DNA from: Sarcocystis neurona
Taxonomy: Eukaryota; Apicomplexa; Conoidasida; Eucoccidiorida; Sarcocystidae
DNA: 64,000 bases
Direction of reading: 5' to 3'
Assembly: GCA_000727475.1 (NCBI GenBank)
Contig: KL647308.1
Span: 930,001 to 994,000, forward strand
Positions 38,975 to 49,413 of the stretch are shown here, one piece after another. Under the pieces are notes generated by a model. The model did not search any database and had not been told where the DNA came from. It saw only the letters and a program-made list of their open reading frames with translations. A program made the position numbers and the translations under genes. How positions within the stretch are numbered: position 1 is the stretch's first letter; each line of letters starts with the position of its first letter.

Positions 38975-41944
38975 CTACCGGAAGCTTCGCGCGCGAACGT
39001 TGTAACGTAGGACATTTTTCACACCATATGCACGCGCTGGTAGTTTCGCCGCTGTCTGCACGTCACCTGTTTTGCTCTTCTGCTCCTCCGATGATCTTGG
39101 CGGCTGCGGCCTTTGCTGTCGGTGCTGTTCTTCTTGCTGCGGGTAAAAAGGGCCGCGGGGCTGCAGGGGTGGAAAGGGCGAGCGGGGGTGCCATCGGGGA
39201 AGACGTCCCCGTGGGAGAGCAGACACTTTTTTTGGGGGATATGAAGGCCAGAAAGGTGAAGGAGGGGGGGGAGTCGGTGGCTCGCCTGGATCCGTCAGCG
39301 AGCCGAATCGCGAAGTGTTCTGCAGAACGGTCTCAAGGTGCTGCGACTGGTCTCCCCCCTCCGGCTCCTCCCCTGTTGTAAGCGCAGACGAACCAGTGAA
39401 GAAGTCGTAAGGCTGCTCCGTTGAAATGTCTCCTCCTTGCTGCCTTCCTGCTTCTTCCGCGTCTTTGCGGGGGATATACGGCAAGCGAGTCAATGTTGCT
39501 TCTTCCTCTTCTTCGCTGTCTTGTTGCATGTCCCTAGTCGTCTGACTGCCCGTCCCCGGGCGTCCATGTCGGCGCACTGCCGCGAGGCAGAGTTTCAGGC
39601 GGTCATTTAGCTGAGTGGCAAGACGTCGGCCGAGCGAATAAAAGTCACATGAGGGAAGTCGCCCGTGTCGCGAACGCGACAGACTAAATAGCGGAGCAGG
39701 CGGCTGCCATAGACTAGAAGCGGTCCAAGAGAAGTAACTGGGAAGGGGAGGAGGGTTAAGAGGAGGAGGAGGAGAGGACGACGCAGGGGACGGATGCGAA
39801 GACGAGGCAAAGAGCAGAAAAGAGGAAGGCGCAGAAACAGTAGTCGACCGGAGAGAGGAGGCAGTTCGAAGTGGAGGAAATACGCCAGCAGACCACAAGT
39901 GAGAGGAGGACGAGAAGCTAGAGGGCACGCGGCCACTCGATGGGACGTCCGCAGAAGAAGAGGAAAAAGAAAGAATCCCGGAATTGTCGGGGTGGGACGT
40001 CTCTGGCAGGGAAATGGAGAAAGCAAAACCACCTGAGCAATGTCGAGAGGGGGAAATCGAGGAAGTCAAAGGGGCAGAACAGCTTGGTTTGTCACCACTT
40101 CTGAGGTAGTGATGTACGGGAGACAGGGAGGGCTGACGCCTAGTGGGAGGAAGGAAGAAGCGCGAAGAGGAAGGGAAGAGTAAGGCCGGAAAATACGACT
40201 CGCAAACGGCGAAAAAATTCCCCAAGGAACGAGACGGATGCCGAACTTCAAAAGCGCGTGGAAAACGGCCCAGGGTCTCAGCAGAAGCACCCGGAAGGGG
40301 ATGAGGGGGCGAGGCCGAAGACGGTGGGGGAGCATGAAAGGACGAAAAACGTACGTATGGACGGTAGGGCGGGGCGGGCGTGGACTTATGATAACGTAAA
40401 GAAGCCTCGAAGTGCCGTTTTGCTCCACACCCAAAGGAGGCAGCAGTAAGTGATAAAAAGGCTGCAAGGAGGAGAATGTCGCACGCGCCGCGAATAACAG
40501 AAAACCAACGTGGAAGGCGAGGCCGTCGCTTCTGTTTTCGGCCATAAGTACATGCTGCCTGAGACAACGTACCACCAGAGAACAGTAGTCGAGCAGCGGG
40601 AAGGGTTGCGACCGCAGCCGGAGCAGAAGACGGGAAGAAGTGCGTGAGAACCCCAGTCTCAGGACTAGCGTGAGGAGAAGCAGACGGTGATCTGCCAGGG
40701 TCTGATTTCCTAGCCGTCCCGCCCAGGAAATCACCAGCATCAGCCTGCTCCTGGTGCTGGGCAAGAGCAGCAGACGCACAAGAAGCGGCAGCTTGGTCGG
40801 CAGCAACCGCAGACTGCACAGCCACAGACGCTGCAGCACACTCAGCCGCAGCAACAGCAGAAGCACGAGCAGACGTAGCAGACGGAAGGCCAGTACTGGC
40901 GGGATTCAGGTGAGTAGGAGTTAACTTGTTGCAAGAAGCAGTAGAGGTAAGAGATACAAATAACGGGGAAGAACGTGCCGCAGTGCGTGGTGCAGCACTA
41001 AAATCGGCACCAGGGTCGGTATGCGCAGCAGAAATCGCGTGAAGAGTAAAAGCAGTGTCACGCGTAGCATCTCCTGGGGTGCTAGGAGATGGTGAAGCCA
41101 CTCGAGTAGCAGCAGATGACGAGGAAAAAAGAGTGCGCCTCAGTCCACAAAGACGTAGTAACGACGGGAGTAACCACAAGCGATGCTGTGGTGACGCCGG
41201 AGCGTGGACACCGCTCTGCCGCCGCTGATTTCGCGGATGGGGGTGTCTCGCGGCGGTTGTAGAGCGTCGTTTGAGGAAGATGTAAGAGAGAACCAAGATC
41301 AAAACGGGGATGCAGACGGGGCACGCAGGAAAAGCGTACCGTAGAAAGACGGAAAAGAGGTCTAGCGGAAAGGACAGAAGCGTCTGCGGGCATGCTGCCC
41401 AGCGCAGACGGGAAACTCCCACGCTCGAACTCACGGGAAAGCCGGAGGGTAAAGAAACCGACGACCGACGAAAACGTAGAGGAAGCCCAAAAGAAAGAGT
41501 ACGCACAGAGACGAACGAAGGAACAAAATTGAACGCATCGCGTGAGAGAAAAAGAGTCTCGCGGGGAACCGGAGGTGTAAACCCACGCGGGAAGGGTGCG
41601 GCAGACGGAGAGGCCGTTAAAGAAACCCGAGCAGATGGTTCGGCACCACGCGAACAACCGGCAGCAAGTATCCACGGAATTACCGAATAAGTAAATGAAG
41701 GCGACAGTGAATACTTAGACACAGACGAACAGTAACCTTGAAGAGCAGTGGCAGGGGGGAAAGGTGAAGTGGAGGGGTGCCAAGAGGACGGCCAGACCTG
41801 CTTCAGCAAAAACGTAGCTAAACAGAAGAAAAGGGGAGCATGGACGTAAAAGACGAGACAACAGAGAGGAAGCCAAACAGGAGAAGGGCTGCAAAGAGGG
41901 AAAAAAAAGTATTGTCTGGAACTGGAGTCCAGACTCCATGCCAT
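38975..41944 (-). CDS. 989-codon Ser/Pro/Ala-rich protein with hydrophobic segments
   Basis: The frame is open for 1,002 codons, far beyond chance. The first ATG (41944) sits in a good ACCATGG context. The N-terminal 50 residues are very hydrophobic and could be a signal peptide or anchor. Further hydrophobic segments lie near residue 218 (CIPVLILVLSYIFL) and near residue 490 (CDILLLAAFLSLTAASFGC). An Ala-rich run lies near residue 378, a Ser/Pro-rich middle follows, an acidic EEEEE patch comes next, and Pro-rich (PPTPPPPSP) and basic ends close the protein. No family was recognised. An uncharacterised coccidian membrane or secretory protein is the likeliest reading. The last codons, TTC CGG TAG, contain a possible GTAG donor, so this may be an exon of a larger gene continuing at 38629. 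Confidence 0.75.
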   Translation of the reverse strand: MAWSLDSSSRQYFFFPLCSPSPVWLPLCCLVFYVHAPLFFCLATFLLKQVWPSSWHPSTSPFPPATALQGYCSSVSKYSLSPSFTYSVIPWILAAGCSRGAEPSARVSLTASPSAAPFPRGFTPPVPRETLFLSRDAFNFVPSFVSVRTLSFGLPLRFRRSSVSLPSGFPVSSSVGVSRLRWAACPQTLLSFPLDLFSVFLRYAFPACPVCIPVLILVLSYIFLKRRSTTAARHPHPRNQRRQSGVHAPASPQHRLWLLPSLLRLCGLRRTLFSSSSAATRVASPSPSTPGDATRDTAFTLHAISAAHTDPGADFSAAPRTAARSSPLFVSLTSTASCNKLTPTHLNPASTGLPSATSARASAVAAAECAAASVAVQSAVAADQAAASCASAALAQHQEQADAGDFLGGTARKSDPGRSPSASPHASPETGVLTHFFPSSAPAAVATLPAARLLFSGGTLSQAACTYGRKQKRRPRLPRWFSVIRGACDILLLAAFLSLTAASFGCGAKRHFEASLRYHKSTPAPPYRPYVRFSSFHAPPPSSASPPHPLPGASAETLGRFPRAFEVRHPSRSLGNFFAVCESYFPALLFPSSSRFFLPPTRRQPSLSPVHHYLRSGDKPSCSAPLTSSISPSRHCSGGFAFSISLPETSHPDNSGILSFSSSSADVPSSGRVPSSFSSSSHLWSAGVFPPLRTASSLRSTTVSAPSSFLLFASSSHPSPASSSPPPPLNPPPLPSYFSWTASSLWQPPAPLFSLSRSRHGRLPSCDFYSLGRRLATQLNDRLKLCLAAVRRHGRPGTGSQTTRDMQQDSEEEEEATLTRLPYIPRKDAEEAGRQQGGDISTEQPYDFFTGSSALTTGEEPEGGDQSQHLETVLQNTSRFGSLTDPGEPPTPPPPSPFWPSYPPKKVSALPRGRLPRWHPRSPFPPLQPRGPFYPQQEEQHRQQRPQPPRSSEEQKSKTGDVQTAAKLPARAYGVKNVLRYNVRARSFR

Positions 41945-42029
41945 GGTATTACCTGGGAGCGCGTGACGACGCAGCGAGAGCACGCAAGCGACACGCCGCC
42001 GCTAATATGCGTCTTGAAATATGAAATGC

Positions 42030-42699
42030 ACAAGGGGAATCATCACACCTGTGCACGTGCGATATACGACGGCATCTACACATGCGGACGTATATCTCTT
42101 TCTCTCTGTTTCTTCACAGATACAGAATTACGGAACAGGGACGTGTACGCGCTCTCGTTGAGCGGACTGTGGCTCTGCTTCCATGTATGCAAAAAATGGT
42201 GCGGATGCGCCGACCTGAAGCCTCTGCCCAGCCCCGAAAGGCTGGCAAGTGCCCTGCCGCACGTGGGGGACGGAGGCAACATAGTGATTGGGTGGAACGA
42301 CGATAGGAGGCCATCGATAGCGAAAGACCTACGCGCATCCTTTACTAGCACAACGCAGAACAGGAAGAGTCATTATTCTACAGAGCCGCACTTTTCTAAG
42401 TGCAGCACCAGGGGCCAGGGTCTCAGCGCGGCTCCGAAGCGGCTTGGAAATATGCGCACATAGCCGTGTACGGCGATAAATTTGCCAACGTCTCTGCGGA
42501 TGCAGTAAGATTAGCGGTGGGAAAGGACCCTGAGGGGGAAACACCAGAGTCATTTCCCGAAGAAGACGTACATATGCCAGAAATGTTGACAGATAAAGTC
42601 GTGGACGTTCACTCGCTAGTAAGGTAAAAAGACGCTTTTCGCGTTTGAGGTCCACCGTCGGTGCCGACGGCAAAAGTGGTGGCAGCTGCATCTAAGCAA
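42030..42699. other. upstream region of the 989-codon block
   Basis: Probable 5' UTR/promoter or intergenic DNA. A plus-strand frame ending at 42627 (containing GKDPEGETPESFPEED) is protein-like but has no recognisable domain or splice partner. Confidence 0.35.
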
Positions 42700-42837
42700 G
42701 AAAAATACACATTTGTATACGCGCAACGCAGTGGAGACAAGACTGACTTATCCTACTATTCATTGCGAGAAAAATACACATTTGTATACGCGCAACGCAG
42801 TGGCGACAAGACTGACTTATCCTAATATTCATTGCGA
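42700..42837. repeat. 69-bp tandem duplication, two copies
   Basis: Copies at 42700-42768 and 42769-42837 each begin GAAAAATACACATTTG and differ at two positions (GTGGAG/GTGGCG and CCTACT/CCTAAT). The duplication is recent. 69 is a multiple of three, but no gene is seen across it. Confidence 0.95.
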
Positions 42838-42849
42838 AACTCTAGGGCG

Positions 42850-43950
42850 GGTCTGCAAAGTCGAACAGTATGTGGGTGAGAAAGTAATGATTCCTCGCAC
42901 TATAGCAGTGCCCGCACAACGGCAGGCACATTGCCTCGAAGACACAATACTTCGAAGACAAAGTCACCCGAGTATAAGTAGCTGGAATCCCTTCAAGTAT
43001 ATAATGTGTAGCCCGTAATACGTGAATTCACACGGCTGCGCACCTGGAACTGGTGTGCACACATTTAAACAGACGCAACAGCCGTGACGTCGTCCCTTGT
43101 CAGAAGTATACCTTTTGCTATATATGCACCGCTGGACAACCAGTGTTTGCTGGTATTGATATCTTCATGTAGATATGTACATGAACGCGTGCGTTAAAAT
43201 CTCACGGGAGCTCTGCACAAGGTGCCTCAAAACCATAATTTCGGATACGGCAAGAACCTATCTCCGGTGGAGGACGGTCGACATTTCTGTCTCCCCACCC
43301 TCTGGTGTATGTTGGGTCCGATAATCAAGCGACGTAGTTTCTTCGTGGCTTCAGAGGTGAATGTGAATGCAGACCTTTCTTCGAGCAGGACATAGCTGGT
43401 TCATCGCATGGGTGTGTAGCACGATGTATATACAGGCACACGTACGAACCTACATCATTTCTTTGTACAATTCAATCCTTCAGATTATATTTTGCACTTA
43501 CTGACCTGTATAAAGTGTACGTTTGCATGTACAAATATTCACAAATTGGGGGGTACATTTTGGCACCAGCCCGACACATGCCTTGCCGCATGCATAATGA
43601 CGGTGACCTCAGTGGCACGTCCCACGGGGCACACGTCTCTTGGAAGTAACTTTTCAGCAGAGAGTATTTTCTATCCTCGCCGTGCACGCGCTGTCTGAGA
43701 GTGGCAACAGTCACTTGTTCCGCCTGAGGCGTCCTCAAACATTGAGTGTCACTTGTATTTTGAGCGTCACAAAGTTCTTCGTATGCGTTGCTTCCCACCA
43801 TTCAACAATGAATAATTTTGAGTATCTGTCCACCTGTACACAAGTTGTTCGAAATATCAAACAATTCTTTAGATGTGTATCTGGGAAGGCACATAGTTAC
43901 AATGAATCGCTTTCCAGTGGTGACGGTATTATCCCTCGCCGCGAAGCGGA
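42850..43950. other. no gene recognised
   Basis: Intergenic-looking DNA with short frames only. Confidence 0.35.
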
Positions 43951-43959
43951 AACAAAAGC

Positions 43960-44600
43960 TCGTGTCAGGGCGCTAATCGAATCAAGTGACGACAAAAATA
44001 CAAAGAATTCGTACGCGACGAGCATCTCAGGAGATTCTAGCCAGACCACAGGCAGAGTTTGGAGAATGGCAGAAGCAGGCGAATAGGGAGCACAAGTGGA
44101 CTGTGAATTAACGAATTTACTACACATCTTGAAATGCATGAAGCTAAATTAGGGAAACCAGATCGGAAAGCTGATGAAGCATATTTTGAAATGAGCGATC
44201 CAATGGGAAAAAAGTGGCACGACACAGCGTTGAATAAGGCGAAACGTGAAAAGACCTAAACAAAGTCAGCGTGGGCTGCACAGAATATCTACCATGTAGC
44301 TGCAACTTCTGTGACAACATATACGAAGACAGACTCAAATACTATGTGGCGAGGAAATACTCGCACAGCGTGCAACAGAACCTCCCACGTCAGGGAGAAA
44401 TATACAGTTTCCTGTTGTGGGGAATTTCAGGAAAGCCGAGGCGTGTAAACTGGTACAAGAAGATTTTTCAATGGCGGAGAAAAGGAGCTGCTACCCCAGA
44501 AGAAAACCTTGAATACAATGATTTACATGGGGAACTTGCCTCAATCTTTCAATTGTACTTATTCATGGCACTGGGCGCCGGTAACGGAAATTTTCGAAAA
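43960..44600 (+). pseudogene. coding-like segment broken over several frames
   Basis: Three adjacent plus-strand stretches read as plausible protein but lie in different frames: one with QAEFGEWQKQANREHKWTVN (about 43995-44109), one with INEFTTHLEMHEAKLG and KADEAYFEMSDPMGKKWHD (about 44110-44256), and one with ATPEENLEYNDLHGELASIF (to about 44600). The first two abut at a single-base shift with no room for an intron. That fits a decayed gene or mobile-element remnant, or a base-call error. No family was recognised, and protein-likeness was judged by eye. Confidence 0.25.
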
Positions 44601-44699
44601 AAGCCTTTTGGAAACGGAGTGGATCCGCAAGAATCAACACGCACCTGCACACGTAAACATGCACGTGTATACGTATGCTTTTATACATGCATCGCTGTG

Positions 44700-47600
44700 T
44701 AGGAAGAGGGGCTAAATTCTATGAATACGCACACTGTATACAAGCGTATACGCGTACGTCTTGTATGCACAAATGTATACAGCAATTTTTTAACGTATGC
44801 GCACTTCCACTGGCATCAAAGAAAATTTCTATCGAGAATGAAAGTCTATGCGGCAGTGACTTTCCTACCTGTGGCTTACCCCAAGGTTGTGCCATTGGTG
44901 CAGCGACCACGGGTGGGGAAATCCACGTTTTTAGAGGCGTGCACAACAAGCGGGTTCGCGCGTGACTACGCCTCAGCCGTCCCAGGTTGATACGCATATC
45001 CTAGATATGTTCACTTTTCGATTCATGCATTACTTACACAGCAATGTGTAGTTAGTCTCAAATGAACCCCACATGCAATAGAGAGTAAAAAGTCTTTTAC
45101 GTAGGCGTGGATCGTGCGGGATTGTTTTTTTCACACCTAACCAGTACAGATATGTACGGCATTAACAATTCGTCGACGGATCAAGTTTTTCTATTGAGAC
45201 TGAACTGCCCCGACTACCCTAAGGCGCTCGCCTACGGCAAAGAATTAGCATGCGGAGCTTTCATAGAAACTACGTCAGATCGTGAAACCATGGATCATTT
45301 ACGGACTCATGTCCTTCACGCCGTTCCCATAAATGCACTATTTAAGTATGTGGTGGAAGCGTTGCAGCTACACGTATACTGCAGGACTGAATTAGTTTCC
45401 GTAAGTACACTTTGCTGCCCCCAAAAAAGGTCTTACTCTGCGACAAGGTGTCGTGCATTCGACACCGTTACACGCGAGTGAGTCTCCTCCTCCATATTAG
45501 GTGATTGGCTGTCTGTCACACGTATACAGGCAAAAGAACTGAAATAAAGGTTTCTGCCTCTCACAACGCGCAAGAGAGTTATGAGAGACCTGCTGAGAAA
45601 TTCCACGCCACTGCACTGGAGGAGAAAGGCAAGTGCGTTTAACGTTATGCACACCAGCTGCACAATGTGCGAGCTTGGGTTGATACCGCAGCGTCCTTCG
45701 CAGACGCCGCCTGCTACGGATGGACTTGTGAATCAGGCCAGACTGCACTGCGCACTTCCAAGCCTTTTATTACCTACGCGTTGGCCTGCAACCAAACTCA
45801 TAGAGAACGCAGAAGTACTCTCGATATACACTCTCCATATTGTGGCATGTTTTCGCATATATTATCGGCCGCTTGATCTCCCATGAAATTAGGTCAGACG
45901 TCACACGACAAGCCGCCGGCAAGTTCACAGATACGTGTAGTGTAAGCCATTATGCGTTTTCCGGATCAGTGAATTTCAAGGTGCTGTTCGCCTTCCATCC
46001 CCCTTTCACGACAAGTACAGGCTTCCGGAACTGAAATTCCCACAGTCGACATTCCTGCAGCGAATGTAAGACATCAACTCTGTGACGTCGAATCTTTTAC
46101 AAATTCCTACCGAAACGGGATCGGCTGGCCACAGATACCTCTCCTAATACCTAGAGCAAGCTAGCTCCTCACGGGGATCGTTGGCGCCTAGATGGATATG
46201 TAATAGCGCTTAATCGCTTAATCAACGAGCCACACTGCACACGGGCGTGGCGTCTTTGTGCTTTTCCACACTGCTTCATGTCTACAGAAATAAACGCGTG
46301 GAGCGTGTCTCCATACAACAATGCCACAGTATGAGGCCTGACAGCCTCATGAAGCATGGATGTCAGCTAAGTAAAATGTATGCCGAGCGGATCCTTGCAT
46401 ACCGACGTTCTGCGGCGGTGATACATCAGTGCTAGTTGGAGAGTACTACTATACCCGACTGGGGAAAGAATTCGTGTGTCGAATTCGCATCCGCGCACAC
46501 GCGAGCGCAGCACGCAGGGCAAAAAACTGTGTAACCAGTGACGCTTCCAAGATTCTTAAGCGCAGACTGCGCGCTCAGACGACTTCTCTTCCGCATTTAT
46601 GTGATACATTGTGTCAGCTTGGATATAGTCAGTCAGATGCAGACCATGATATGATGGAACTTATTAGGCGCCGTTGTCCCACCACCGTACACGTCCATGC
46701 GTACGTTCACGCGGATTTCCTCCCTGATCTTCATTGTAGATCTAAATACACCAGATATACTTCTATACGTGTGGTCGTGCTCACACCTCTATAGTGTAAA
46801 CCTGAAAATTTCTATTTGAACTGGAAGGCTATTAAAATATTGAACTCTGCACATGCTGTAGCTTACTCAGATGGCACCCAGATATGCAGGCTTTTCATAG
46901 CAGACCGGTAGTGGCTACCGTACGTGTAGACGGATGAAAACTGAAGCATATGCTTTGTCAGTGCTTGGCAGAGAAGGGGTTACAACGCGGCGACTGTCAA
47001 TATAGGTACCACAAAAGTATGTTTGGAGCACACGGAGTGTCTTTGACTTCAACAACAGTTGAGTGGGTAGGTATGCTAATGGGTGGTTCAACGTTCCACG
47101 GATAGATTCTAGCCTTCCTCTGCCGTACGCGTGCGTTTTCGAAAGCGTGTCGGCGTTCCATGAAATCCTTCTTTGGCTCTTTTGCACAGTAGTACGAACC
47201 TGCAGGAAGACCAGATATGGTGATTGGAAGCACGCCCTGTTTCACGCGCTGAAGAACCACAGGCGTGTAGTGCCTCTACACTACCTATCCATCCTTAGCA
47301 CGACACCCCGGAACGGGGTAGCCCCGCCTTGTCTGCACCACAATTAACATACGAGCACCTTGAAGGACGGTACAGGTGTCCCACGATGCGACTGTTTCCC
47401 ATACCGGAAAGAGCTCGACTAGGCGATTTAAGTATTAGTTCGTATGTTCCCTTTCTGCCCGATGTCTCAAAGTGAGCCGGACTGGGCGCATTAGGTGAAA
47501 CATCCAACAGTAGTGTTATCAGCCTGCGGACGCGTAGGGAGCCGATGGAGGTGGATCCCTTCGTCCATCCTGCGCTATCAAGTTCTGGAGCTCTTCAGCC

Positions 47601-48160
47601 GGTATGCAGCCTCCACTTCAGCAACAGTGCCTTTCACCGGCGAGGTGGGTACTAGCTCGTATCCCCACTTCGCAGGAAGACCAGCATGCAGAAGATGAAG
47701 CGCACGGGACCTTGCTGGTAGCCGGAGATGCTCTACACATTGCCATTCGCAAATATACTGAGGGCTTGCAAAGCGGGTTAATGGCCGATTGTATCAGAAT
47801 GTAGGCACATGTGGTTCTGAGATAGCACGTACACACGGTGCACCGTGCACACATTGAACTGCAAGGGGGAAGGGTTGAACAAGGGAGGATAGACCTAAGC
47901 GAAGGAACTGAGCTTCTTAGACACTCAACGCCGAATAGGAACGAAAGACGTGTTGCTTTCACTCCACGTGCCACGTCCTTCGATTATACAAAAAGGAAGA
48001 TTCGCCTCCTTAAAATTCTTACCGACACAGTAGGTGGTGAGCAACTACGATCACCGACGCAAGTTTGCCGCTGGTCCGCGGGCTCCTGCCCAGCGGTGCT
48101 GATCGATTGGTAAGCGAGGCCCGCAGCGTCGCCGTAACTCCTTTTGTATGCCATCAAGAA
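44700..48160. other. no assignable gene
   Basis: Several 60-125-codon frames occur. The best is about 45107-45430 plus, ending at a GTAAGT donor-like site, with CPDYPKALAYGKELACGAF. None has a domain, a supported splice chain or compositional evidence beyond chance. Microsatellites are essentially absent. Confidence 0.35.
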
Positions 48161-48166
48161 ACGTGG

Positions 48167-49003
48167 CTAACTTTGAAGGTATTCTAGTAACTCTGCATCA
48201 CGTATGTAGTACATGACGTGCGATGTGGAGTTCGCTTTGCCGCGGAAACGAAGTACCAGTCCTCTTTGTCTTCTCGACGTCCCCCCTGCTTTCTTTCCCA
48301 GTCGCGCTGGTACCTGCCCGGTTAACACGTCTCCTATAAGCCTGCGGTAAATCGCGTGTCTTTCCTTTTTTAAGTCTTTCGTCTGCGATTTTTTTCTGTT
48401 GCCGTTGTGTGTCACTGTTTTTGCCCCAGTTGCCGACGAATCCTGCTCGCATCCGTGCTTTTTTCCTCCAGTACGCCTTCGGGCTTTGCCTCCCCGTCCC
48501 TGTGCAGATGATGCCGCCCGAAAACGCTGCAGGCGGGGCCGCCGTAAGTCCCTTTTTTTGAGAAGTTGCACGGCCCTGATTTCCAGTAAGTCATCCGCAG
48601 ACTTTGTCCCTGTTCGACGGTAGTCGTCCGATCTGTGGTCAAATCTGCAAAGAATAGAAGACACATTGGGGCTCGAGGCTTCTATCGTCTTCCTCCTCCT
48701 ATCCAGGAGAGGACGGAGAATTGCCGTGCAGCTGTCTACGACTTCGAGAAAAGGCGTCGTAGACGCCTCGTACTGGCTCCTCTGTGATAACTGACTTCGC
48801 TAAGCTGTGTTTTCACTATACACGTACATTTTCTGTATGCGTGCCGTGGATGAATGCACCTGCAACAGGTGCTTGACATTTAATGTATTTCGCTACCGCA
48901 GGCTCTCCCCGGCTTCTCTTGCAACGGATCTGATCCTGTAACTTGTCGCCGCGACCCTACATCCGAAGTCGCTTCTGTGCAGAAGGGAGTCTATAGTCTT
49001 CAT
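48167..49003 (-). CDS. 194-residue basic hypothetical protein, two exons
   Basis: Exon 1 (48897-49003) starts at ATG (MKTIDSLLHRSDFG) and ends phase 2 before GTAGCG. The 252-bp intron ends TTCTTTGCAG, and exon 2 (48167-48644) continues in frame (ESLR-FDHRSDDYRRTG) to a stop after EYLQS. The protein is rich in Lys/Arg/Gly in the centre (GRGGKARRRTGGKK) with a more ordered start (ADDLLEIRAVQLLKKRDL) and C-terminal part (IYRRLIGDVLTGQVPARLG). It could be an RNA-associated or ribosome-related factor, but no family was recognised. It is transcribed away from the Arf-like gene across 410 bp. Support is the frame-perfect splice and strong acceptor. Confidence 0.55.
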
Positions 49004-49413
49004 CACCGTCCACACGCTCGCCTCCCCACGGCACGTATCGCACACCTTACGCTCTCAGCACACCTGGCAGCCGTGTGATTGTTCAAAATGGAGAGCGCTC
49101 GAGGCGAGCGACTGCTCAGACAGCTATTTCACCATTTCCCTCTTTCCTTTTAACTTTTGCGTGAAATTTCAAGCACAAAGCTAGCGCGCCCATGCCACAC
49201 GCGGCTGCCACGTGTGTGCGCTCAGACATCCGTACACGTACTCCCATTGCTGCACGTACAGGTTGTACAACCATCTATACATACAGAGAGGAAGAGAAAG
49301 GCAAGCCTGCGGTCGCAGTTTTTGACTCACATGTATCTGTAGCACAGAAATTTTCTTCTCGCTCATGAAGCAGGCTTCGTCCGACTACGCAGCAGAGGCT
49401 CTCAGCAGGCACA
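49004..49413. promoter_or_regulatory. divergent intergenic region
   Basis: The 410 bp between two divergently read start codons should hold both promoters and 5' UTRs. No TATA-like or known coccidian motif was recognised. It depends on the gene model at 48167-49003 being right. Confidence 0.4.

Noticed and set aside
44810..44990. P-loop-like RPRVGKST in a plus-strand frame
   Set aside because: The frame is short, the upstream glycine of the Walker A motif is absent, and no other NTPase motifs or splice chain were found.
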